Shown here piece by piece: positions 1 through 12,000 of a DNA stretch of 64,000 bases. The position numbers and the translations under genes are program-made. The stretch lies in assembly GCA_021292105.1 (NCBI GenBank), contig CM037865.1, positions 26,185,027-26,249,026 of the forward strand, written 5' to 3'. Source of the DNA: Anadara kagoshimensis (taxonomy: Eukaryota; Mollusca; Bivalvia; Arcoida; Arcidae). The first letter of the stretch is position 1. Each line of letters starts with the position of its first letter. The notes under the pieces are model-generated. The model did no database searches. It had not been told where the DNA came from and saw nothing but the letters and a program-made list of their open reading frames with translations.

Positions 1-3000
1 TTGGCAAGACGAACCTGTACATCGTCATAGAGACAAGGAGGATACTGGTGAGGATTGGCAGAAAGAAACGGTACATCTACATAGACACCAGGAACAAACT
101 GGTGAAGATTGGCAAAACGAACAGTTGCATCATCATCAAGAGTGGCAACAAACTGATAGAGAAGAAAACAGAGGCAATTGGGAAGAGGAGGAGGAAAGTT
201 CTCCAGATCCAGAGGACTGGCAACAAAATTTGAGGGGGAAAAACTGGCAACAAGAACTAAAGCCTGAACAAGTAAGGGATTGGAAACAAGCTCCTAGAAG
301 AAATATACCTCACAACTGGCAGGAAGACCAGAAATCTCTAGAATTAAAGAAAGATTGGCCACAAGAAGAAAGACAAGAACCAAGAGGGGTTTGGAAGCAG
401 GGTACTAAGAGAAACATACCTGACAACTGGCAAGAAGACAGGAAACCTCAAAAATCAAAGGGAGACTGGCAACAGGCAGGAGAAAATAAACGTGAGTGGC
501 ATCACAAAAATTTGCCAAAATCACAAGAAAATTTGCAACAGAGACATTTACCTAAAAATTGGCCACAGAAAGACTTGTTAAAATCAGGACTACATCAAGC
601 AAATTGGCAACAAAAACAAAATATACCAGTACCTAAAAACTGGCAACAACAACATTCACTGGAGTCAAAAACTAACTGGCAGCAAAAGGGTAGAAGTGGG
701 GGATATAACTGGCAAAAAGGAGATTTCCCTAAGCCAGAATTGAACTGGCAACAGAATTCAGAGAGGGATTTTTCTGAAGTTTGGGACGAGGAAGAATTGC
801 CAGAGGAATCTGAAGACTGGCCAGACAGAGAAGTAGAAAACAAGGGGGAAGTTTGGCAGGGAGACAGGTCAGATCAAAGTCATCACTGGCAATCACATCA
901 TATAGGAAGAGTAGAAGGGGAACATTGGCAAAGGGAAAACAGATTACCTGAATCTAGACCAGGTTTTCACCCCACATCAAGAAGAGAGGTCCAGGAAAAT
1001 TGGCAAGGGAAGAATACAACAGGGGAAGAAGAAGAAGAGGAGGAGGAGGATTGGCAAGCAGAAGACGAATTACCTGAATTTAGACCAGGATTTCATCCTA
1101 CATCAAGAAGAGAGGTTGACAAGAATTGGCAAGGACAAAATACAAGGAGAGAGCCAGGACAGCATTGGCAACAGGGCAGCAGATTACCTGAACCTAGACC
1201 AAGTTGGCAACCTACATCAGGGAAAGACGGCAATAAACATTATCAAGGGAAGAGTATAAGGAGAGAGGGAGAGGAGTCAAAAGAGCTTCCCGAATCTAGA
1301 CCAGGTTTTCCTCCTTTACCGAGAAGAGAAGGAGATAAGCCTAATCAAGGGAAGAGTATAAGAAAGGAAGAAGAGCATTGGCAATCAGAACAGAAATTAC
1401 CTAAGCCTAGACCAGGTTTTCCTCCTACATTGCAAAGAGAGGTTGACAAGAATTGGCAAAGGAGTAATACAGAGAGAGAAGAAGAAGAGGAGGAGGAGGA
1501 GGAAGGGGATTGGCGAGCAGAAGACAAATTACCTGAATCTAGACCAGGTTTTCACCCCACATCAAGAAGAGAAGGTGATAAACTTAACCAAGAAAAGAAT
1601 ATAAGAAGAGAAGAAGGGGAACATTGGCAACAGGGCAACAGGTTACCTGAATCTAGACCAGGGTTTCCTCCTGCATCAAGAAGGGAGGTTGACGATATTT
1701 GGCAAGGGAAGAATACAACAGGGGAAGAAGAAGAGGAAGATTGGCAAGCAGAAGACGAATTACCTGAATCTAGACCAGGTTTTCACCCCACACCAAGAAG
1801 AGAAGGCGATAAACTTTACCAAGAATATAAGAAGAGAAGAAGGGGAACATTGGCAACAGGGCAACAGGTTACCTGAATCTAGACCAGGGTTTCCTCCTGC
1901 ATTAAGAAGAGAAGCTGACAAGAATTGGCAAGGACAAAATACAAGGATAAAACAAGAAGAGGAAGAAGAAGATTGGGAGCAGGACAACAGGTTACCTGAA
2001 TCTAGACCAGGGTTTCAACCCGTATCAAGAGAGAAGGCAATAAACATTACCAAGGAAAGAATACAATAAGAGAAGAAGAGGGACATTGGCAACAGGACAA
2101 CAGGTTACCTAAACCTAGACCAGGGTTTCCTCCTGCATCAAGGAGAGAAGCTGACAAAAATTGGCAGGGGAAGAATACAGTGAAGGAAGAAGAGGGACAT
2201 TTAGAACAGGACAACAGACTACCTAAACCTAGACCAGGGATTCCTCCTGTAACAAGAAGAGAAGCTGACAAAGATTGGCAAGTAAAAAATACAAGGAGAG
2301 AACAAGGAGAGCATTGGCAGCAGCAACAGAAGAACAAATTACCTTTATCTAAACCAGGTTGGCACCCAACACCAAGAGAAGCTGAACAAGCAAAACACTG
2401 GCATTTACAACAGCAAAGGCAAATTGGTAATTGGAAGCAACAGCAAAGTAGAATAAGCAACTGGCAACAAGAAGATTCATCAGAGGAAGAATTGCTAGAA
2501 GATTGGCATCACGATAGTCATCAAGAACCTCTTGATAATTGGGGCAGGGAAGATTCGCTGGATTCAGCAGAAAATTGGGAACTAGTGAACAGACAAAAAG
2601 CATCCCAGCATTGGCATCAGGAAGGATCCTCAGATTCTGAGGATAACTGGCCTTACCCAGGAACTCCGGAAAGTTCTGAAAACTGGCAGGATTCTAAGAA
2701 TCCTCTACCACCAAAGAATTGGCCACTTAAAGAATCTCAACAGAATAGAAAAAATTTAGACTTGTGTGATATACCACCACAAATTAAAAAGACGCCCTTT
2801 GAAAAACGTCCAGAAAGGCCAGATAACTGGAAGGACATAAAATCAACAGAACCTGCTAATAAAGAGTGGCAAGAGAGGCAGGCACATCCTTCAAAACCGG
2901 CAGAAAATTGGCCAGAATCACGCCCTTCAAAACCGACTGAAAATTGGCCAAAGTCAGGACCTGTAAAACGGCAGATTGAAGACTGGCCAGATTCTGAATC

Positions 3001-6000
3001 AGACGGACCACCTGAAGACTGGGAAGAGGAGTCCGAAGAGTCACTACCTCCCTCTGATCTGTCAGAGCCTGATGATTGGCCAGATATAGAATTACCAGAG
3101 CCAATTCAGGAGAATAACAAGCGACCTATCATTCAGGAAATCAGAGAAGAGTAAGTATAATATACATGAACTTTAATCATGTGAAAAATTTTGTTCGATA
3201 TTCACAGATCATGAAAGGTAAAAACAATTTGTTGTTACATCTGTTGATGAGTGGGTGTTCTAAGTGTTGTTGTTCTTTCGATAGATATTGATGTTCAAGA
3301 CAATACATGATGATGATACTTATGACTAGGGTGCTGACTTCATATGTGGGGGGGGGTTGAACTTGGACTGGCTAAGTGCCACTCAATGCCTTTGAATCAC
3401 ATTTAGGCAGATCGTATTGTAAAAAAGTTTATATTTTTGCTTGCCAAAGGAGGGTTGATATAAGTGAAATCTCTTACTCTTAAATCCAATACAAAACCAC
3501 TGGAATCATAAGTAGTCTGTTATACAGCAATGGAAAATGTATAGATTGTACCAGGTAATGGCAATTAGAGTATATAAATAAAAACTTGAACCATTTGCAT
3601 ACTGTAAATCTGGAAGTATTTACATTGGTTTAGATTCATGTAAATTTACGAGAGCAACAAGAGGCGAAAAATTTGGAAAGTATTTACATTGGTTTAAATT
3701 CATGTAAATTTATGAGAGCAACAAGAGGCGAAAAATTTAGAAAGTATTTACATTGGTTTAAATTCATGTAAATTTATGAGAGCAACAAGAGGCGAAAAAT
3801 TTAGAAAGTATTTACATTGGTTTAAATTCATGTAAATTTATGAGAGCAACAAGAGGCGAAAATAAAATTAAAAAAGTATACTAGTATTCAATATCTAATT
3901 CTCTTACATTTGCATTGACCAACATCTGACGACGTGAAAATCAAAATATGCGAATATGTTGCAATGACCTTTCTTCCAAAAATAACTAATGTGAAAATTT
4001 TGTTATTTACAGTATTGGAAAAATCAGAATTTCTGTAAAATATATGGTACATCGGTATTGAGCATTTTAACATTAAATGAGTTGAACTGAAAATCTTTTA
4101 AACTTTAATATATTGGTTAATGTTCATTTTGCATCATTATCCATCCTACTACAGTAAAACTTAATTCATTCCAACTTTGTTTTGTCAGATTTCGATGCTA
4201 AAAAGGTTATAATTCAAGGGAGACTTAAAAAGAAAGAAAAGAAATAGATTTTTGGGACTTGAAAATACTGTGGCAATAAGGGCATTGGCAAAATTCTAGG
4301 GTCATTATAACAAGGTTCTACTGTACATGTCATATAATTTAGAATGTGATATTAATGTATTCTTTCAGAGATATAGTGTCGGTACCTAGCAACATAATAA
4401 AATCAGTACCAGGAACACCCCAGGCCAGATTGGTGTCAACACCTAAAGGACAGAGTATACTGGTTCATTCCGAGGGTGATCAGTACTTGGTCGTGTCACC
4501 AAATAAACAATCACCTCAGCCGACTACACTGTCTCAGTTAGTTACTTATAGACCAAGACATAATTTACATAACGTCTTAACTAGGAAAGACAACCCTAAA
4601 AACTTTCAACTGCGAACACCTAATCAGCATCCTCGATTTCCATTTCGTGGTCCCAACATACGTGGAAACTCGCCTCGTGCAAGGATAGCTTCAAAGTCCC
4701 CAGGAATAAGATTGATACATTCTGAGGACGGAGGATTTACTGTTTTTCCTGCAAGTAGCCCTTCAAAATCTGGACCTGCAACTTATTTTTTACCACCAGG
4801 TGCCAGAGGTCGCGGCAGAGGAAGGGGTTGTGTAATACCACCCAATAGGGGTGGAAGCAATAGAAGTAGAGGACAAAATATCAGAGGTCGAGGAAATAGT
4901 CCAATGGTTAGGCCTCCTAGAGGCGCTTTTAATGTGCAATACAATCCAAACATTCAAGGTGTCCGGTTTCCTAATCAAGTGAGATTGGTAAACCCTTCTC
5001 CACATAATCCTCAACCTCAGATTTTCCGCCCTCGAGGCAATCATACACCTAGAATTCTTCGAGTTGCAAAAAATCCAACCATAGGTCATCGCAGCTCTGT
5101 GCCGATTGTAACATCGGGACCTGCTAGTAGTAGTAGTTGTGTTAGTGTGGATAACGTGACATCAACAAGTGAGCATAATTTACCAATACAGCAACAGGAA
5201 ATCACATCAGTGTCTAGTGAAAAGGACTCTTTGGTCTCAGAGGATAGTCAATCTGAAGCATCTTCACAGACTTCACAAATGATTGTAGATCACGAATATG
5301 CAGCACCAGAACCTAATACAAGGAATTCTGAAAGTGCTGCGTCAAATCGACAGGGGACAGATCTAAGTGATTCTGAAAGTTCTTGTCATACAAATACAGA
5401 GACAGCTTATCCGCTGTCCAAGGGCAACGGAAGGACTAGTCCAGAATCCAGTCAGGATTCAAATAGAGCTAGTGTTAGCAGCTTACCAGGAACCCCGGTT
5501 CCGAGTAAGAAAAATACTTTACCAGTTGGAGCAGGAAAATTGGAAGTTAATACTGTTTATTTGATCAAGTCACCAAATTTTCCAGAAAGAAAGATGATAT
5601 GGAATGGAGAAAAATTTCAGGAGTATGATGAAAGGACCTTCACTATTACCTGTAAGTATTTACTACAATACTTGTAATCCATAAAGTTTAAAGTTCTGTG
5701 TATAAAATCCACCTACCTATAGCAACCAGTCTAATGTAACTGAAATTGATTTAATTATATAATAACCATACAATGGGGTTCGCCGCTGTACCACATGATC
5801 AAAACTTCTTAACGTTTGTGCAGAATGTTTTGGAAGACGTCAACGTCAGATTCTTGGAATGATGTCGTTTTCGCAGAAAAATGTCATCTCATGCATTCCA
5901 TACTCAGCGGAAATAAGTGTTTCGCATAAACGTTAGAGGATATCGTCTGGTATGACGGCAAACCCCATTTAAGAAAACACTTTACAGGTACAAAAATAGT

Positions 6001-9000
6001 TTTCTCAAATGGAAATAAGCAGTCAGGGTTAGCTCTGGCTTTCAAAAAGTTGGAGCCAAAATATTAGCCAACTTTAAAATTTGGGAGCCAATTTACAATG
6101 TATATGTTAAGGAGCCTGTTAAACTAAAACTGAAAGCAACAGAAGCAAATGTTTCAAATTTAGTTCTTTAATCTACTATATAGGTTGTTCTTGGTCAAGA
6201 TTAGATTGTTCTTGACCATCATCAATTTGTAACACTTGTTTTAAGTGTGAAAAAAGGGGGAAATTCAGTGATAATCATCTTACTCATAAGGTAATTGATA
6301 AAATTTTGGAGCAAAGGTATTAGCCAAAAGCATTTTTTAGAGCCAGAAATAATGAAAAGTTAGCAATTGGCAAAATAAGTTAATGACAAAGCTAACCCCG
6401 ATTCAGGTTAATCATTGCCTTGTATATACAGTAAAACCTCATTATAATGCCCCTCGATAACTTTGCCACCTCACTTATCGACACACTATTTTGAATGCCC
6501 AAAATCCATTTTGTTTATGATTTTCATTATCCGCCTCCCCCTATTTATCGCCAAACCCCTTTATAACGCCAAAATTTGACTGAACAAATGGTGGCGATGA
6601 ATCGAGGTTTTACTGTATAACATTTGGCTCCCTGTTTCTGTGCACTGTTTCTAAATTTTATTTTGTAAATAAGATGGGTTTTTTGTGGTCATGTTACAAA
6701 TGCTAGTTGTTGTGATCAATCAAAATCAGTAATATGGTACATAGATACTGTATAAAAAGAAACATTCACATGAAAAAAAAATATTCGCAGTCACTCTTTT
6801 ATCGTGAATATATCTTCTCAGCTTAACTTTCTTATTTCCCTTGGTACATTTCTCTACAGTCAGAACCGTGAAAATTTCTTACTGCGAAATAGTTTAGAAG
6901 GACAAAACCGCGAAAGTTTCGTACTGCTAACGTTTCTCCTTAAACAGTAGTTTGATTGTAAATTTCATATCTAGATTAAGAAACACAACAAATGACTTTT
7001 GGTTCACATGTTGTGTGACAATTACTTAACCTATCCTCTTTATCTCTCATGGTACTTAAGACTACAACAAGCCAAGTGACATTTCAAGATACGTGGTACT
7101 CCCATATCAGGAAAATGTTTTTTTTATGGTTAAAACATTGTCAGGAAATTTGAAAAGTTATGAAAATGTTAAGGAATTTTATATTTCTTTGTCAAGAGTT
7201 ATGTCTCATTTAATTATAATCATGCTTTTTCTTATTCTGCCTATGGGTACTCCTACACTACTCAATAGAACAGGACATGGTAGTATGGACTTAAAGACTT
7301 AGTTTTTGTTTCCCTTTCATGTGATACAACTTAAATATTTTATGTCTCTCTGTACATTATTGTCATTGCTATCTTTGCCAATAGTTTAATAGCAAAAATG
7401 TGAATGGACATATCTTGCTGCGCCTAGCTGCGTTCTCGTTTTCAAGTAAGTTAGAATGTCAGAGAAAAATGAAATTCTGTCAGGGAATTTTGAATGAAGT
7501 CAAGTGTGGGAACCATGCGATATATTATCCTTGAGTTTAAATGAAGTGGTAAGGAATAATGTTGGTATACATCCCAGTGAAGATTCTTTTATATCTATAT
7601 TGAGACCGTATGAGTTTGGGATGGTTGAGAAAAATGGAGTACCAAGAGAAAACTTTTCATGAACGGATAATCTTTTAAGTTTTAACTGGAAGCTGAATAC
7701 TTAACATCTACTGTATATATTTTACAGGAGTATAGCATTTGTACCTTTTAGAGTAGAGATATATTCTTATATAAACTTCCAGTGTTTTAGTTAGTATTAA
7801 CACTTTTGCTTGTACAAATTTTCAGTTTCTCAGTTATGTATTACATTTGATAAAGAGCTATTTTTTGTGTTGCATTTATTGCCGGTACAAACGGAGGGGA
7901 CTAGTTTTTGTCTCTGTCAGTCTGTTTTTCTGTCTGTCCGGAGAACTTGTATCCGCAACTCCTCCTATACTACTGTAGATATTTGATTGAAACTAAGCTG
8001 AAATGATAAGTATATAGTGCTGTGTTGCATATTCAGAGATGGTTGTCGTTGATTTGTCAAGTGACTAGATTCTGCTAGCTTTTTCTTGAATATCAATACA
8101 TTAGATTTGGCTTACTCTCAATTTCAGTTTGCTTGTTCGGAATACACACCCTGCATTAAACTTATTTGTATGATATATATATGCAATTAAATAATTTGAC
8201 TTGGGATGTAGTATGAATGTTTTTTGACAGGCCGGCACACAATATTGAACATTATTTACATGTTTGGTCTTTTAATTTCCAACTTTCAATGGCAGGGGAC
8301 ATGATTGTATTGCTCCCAATACTGACTGTAAGCTTGATGTTTTGGTGTTGATTGCCATTACAAAAAACTTGCAAATACTATGTGTATGTGTATACAGGAC
8401 AAGTTTCCACTAGCACAGCTTTATGCTAATTCTACATCTAAATGTTTAACAAGAAGAATTAAGTCAGTAAAAATTTGTTGTAGGTTCATAATGTCAAGAA
8501 CAGTGAATGCCCTTTTGTTGTGCCACAGCAGTGAATGCTCTTTTGTTGTGCCACACCTCCTACTATGACACAGAGCTATTTTTACTATGATATGTGAACC
8601 TTTATGTGTTTGTATGTATTTCTCAACAAACAGGCATTTTTTTCATAATTTTCAGCGGAGAATTCTGAAGGAAATATGAGTGGTGGAGGGGTAGGAGAGA
8701 ATAATCGTGGTAAACAACTGCGCGGTAATTCCACAGGTCTTCATATGACACAAAACAGGTTTGTTTTATACTAACTCGTAATATTGGATTATGTGGGTTT
8801 TATTAGCTCCCTTATTTAATCTGATACTAATTTCTGAGAACTGCTTTAAAAAAAAGAAACCTATTGTAGCAAATTAGTGAAAAATATTTTAAAAAGGACT
8901 ATATTTACACTTGTTTTAAGCTTGTTTTTTGGCATGTATTGTTCAACATGATGTGCATTAAGACTTTGTTTCTTTGACCAAAGGATATCCATAACAAAAT

Positions 9001-12000
9001 TAACCCGGACTACATCCTCGGTTCATATAGATTTAATCAGGGATGAAGCTTAACTATTTGAGTCAGGGGTAACGCTCACTTCAGAAAAGAAGTTGTAATA
9101 GTAATAAATAGCTCAATTGTGTAAAATTTAGGGGCCCAAACTTATTTTTAGAAGTCATGGACTACTGGGCCCCTGCTAATCTTATTCTTCATTCCTGCAG
9201 TTGATAAAACACGTATCCACTCAACACCGTGCTGTACAAATAAATATATAAAAATATACAGTATAAATGTATACATGTATTTCAGGAGTATGATAATCCG
9301 ACCAGGTAATCCTTCACAGACCACTGCCAAAGTCCTACATAAAACATCCACCAATCAGAATATCACAAACGATGTCCTTCCTAATGGCAGAACCTGGAAA
9401 CATACAACAAAACCAAGTGCCATTTTAACAAGGTATGTATTTAGTATTAATGATTCTTGATATCAAGATTAAACAAGGATAAATTTGATCGGATTTAATG
9501 GGTTTTTTTAGCTCACCTGAGCCAAAGGCTCAGATGAGCTATTGCAATCTATCACCGTCCGTCGTCCGTCGTCCGTCGTGCGTCGTCCGTCGTGCGTCGT
9601 GCGTCGTCCGTCGTGTGTAAACTTTACATTTTAATCTTCTCCTCCAAACTACTGGGCCATATTTGATGAAACTTAGTGATTATCATGCCTGGGTAGCAGC
9701 CTTTCAAAATTGTGTTCAGGGTTTGGCCACACCCAACAAGATGGCCGCTGTTACTAAAAATAGCAAAAAGACAAAAAAATCTTCTTCTCTGAAACCAAAA
9801 GGTGCAGGCAATTTTTGATTGGATATTTGGATTCAGCATACCTGGGAACATTAAAATTGTGTTTTTCATGAAAATTAGACAAAAAATAGGTTACGCGTTT
9901 TTTGCGTAAAATTACGTAATTTTTAAAATGAGACATTTATTGTTATAACTTCATAACGGCTGAAGATAATTGTATGGAGTTTTCACTGTTGATCTTGTCT
10001 TGCAATTTTCTTCCAATTGATGTCAAGGTCGAAGGTCAAGGTCATGTCCCAGTTTTTGACCTTTGATAAAAAATGCTATTTTTTTAACATTTCTCGTGAA
10101 AATGGCATAGGATTTTCAGTTATTTGTAGGTATTAACATGAGGATCATTTTGATACATAGATCAGGGTCATGGGTTCAAAGGTGAAGGTCACAAGAATAC
10201 CAAAATAGTAAATTATCTCAAAAACTATAAACTTTTTGTATAGGCATGTATATTGGAATATTGTAGGTATTGGCCTAACGATCATTTTGATATATGAATG
10301 AAGGTCATAGGTTCAAAGGTCAAGGTCATAGAATTGAACGAATACTTAAATGGTTAATTATCTCAAAAACTATAAACTTTTTGTATAGGCATGTATATTG
10401 GAATATTGTAGGTATTGGCCTAACGATAATTTTGATATATAGATAAAGGTCATAGGTTCAAAGGTCAAGGTCATAGACGCGAACGGATACTTAAATGGTT
10501 AATTATCTCAAAAACTATAAACTTTTTGTATAGGCATGTATATTGGAATATTGTAGGTATTGGCCTAACGATCATTTTGATATATGAATGAAGGTCATAG
10601 GTTCAAAGGTCAAGGTCATAGAATTGAACGAATACTTAAATGGTTAATTATCTCAAAAACTATAAACTTTTTGTATAGGCATGTATATTGGAATATTGTA
10701 GGTATTGGTCTAACGATCATTTTGATATATAAATGAAAGTCATAGGTTCAAAGGTCAAGGTCATAGCTGCGAACGAATATTTAAATGGTTAATTATCTCA
10801 AAAACTATAAACTTTTTGTATAGGCATGTATATTAGAATATTGTAGGCATTTGCACAACAATCATTTTGATATATGAATGAAGTTCATAGGTTCAAAGGT
10901 CAAGGTCATAGATGCAAACTAATACTTAAATGGTTAATTATCTCAGAAACTATAAACTTTTTGTATAGGCATGTATATTAGAATATTGTAGGTATTGGCC
11001 TATCGATCATTTTGATATATAGATAAAGGTCATAGGTTTAAAGGTCAAGGTCATAGATGCAAATGAATACTTAAAAGGTTAATTATCTCAAAAACTATAA
11101 ACTTTTTGTATAGGCATGTATATTGGAATAAGGTACGTATTGGCCTAACGATCATTTTGATATATGAATGAAGGTCATAGGTTCAAAAGTCAAGGTCATA
11201 GACGCAAACGAATACTTAAATGGTTAATTATCTCAAAAACTATAAACTTTTTGTATAGGCATGTACATTGGAATATTGTAGGCATTTGCACAACAATCAT
11301 TGATATATGAATGAAGGTCATAGGTTTAAAGGTCAAGGTCATAGATGCAAACGAATACTTAAATGGTTAATTATCTCAAAAACTATAAACTCTTTGTATA
11401 GGCATGTATATTGGAATACTGTAGGTATTGGCCTAATGCACATTTTAATATACAGATGTTTTAGCTGTTTATAAATAATATATTGTAGCTAGACTTGAAA
11501 TATGTTATATATAGCATACTTATCTAATAATTATTATAATTAATTTGCAAAAATACTTGCATATTATTGGCCCCTACTGCTGAAAATTTTGATATTCTCT
11601 TTTATTAATGTCATTGACCATTGAACCTCTGCATAAGATATGTACTCTTCTTCAGGTGAGCGTTAAGGCCCATGGGCCTCTTGTTTAAATGCCCAAGTCA
11701 AGATTTTGATCCTCAGTTCTTGAATGGTGGAAGATATCAGAATGCCTGAAGAAACCTACCGTTACTTTTTCATACTAGGATCTTTACTTACTTCTTGGCC
11801 ATGATGTTAATGCACATGTGGAAAACATGCATAAACAGATTAAATCAAATATACAAAATATGGTTGAAATTTGTCTATGAAAACATTTTAAGAATTTGAT
11901 TATTTAAGTTTTAATTTTAAATTCGAATTGAATTCAAACTACAGGAATGATGAAGGAGAGATCGAAAGCATGGGTGGAGTAATGGTGCATTTAGCTCCAT

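Larger units (their letters stand above)
3151..4368 (+). other. SENP6-like intron 1
   Basis: GTAAGT donor, TTCTTTCAG acceptor. It contains a 64-bp tandem repeat (3612-3862) and a degenerate pogo-type MITE (4152-4323). I see no other gene in it. Confidence 0.8.
5652..8655 (+). other. SENP6-like intron 2 with three small transposons
   Basis: A 3-kb intron holding a 200-bp MITE (5772-5969), a hAT-like relic (6024-6399) and a 187-bp pogo-type MITE (6429-6615). Between 6620 and 8655 I see no gene and no clear repeat. Confidence 0.75.

Noticed and set aside
10125..11450. Possible CRISPR array (145-bp regular repeats)
   Set aside because: Units are direct tandem copies without unique spacers, inside an intron of a eukaryotic gene.
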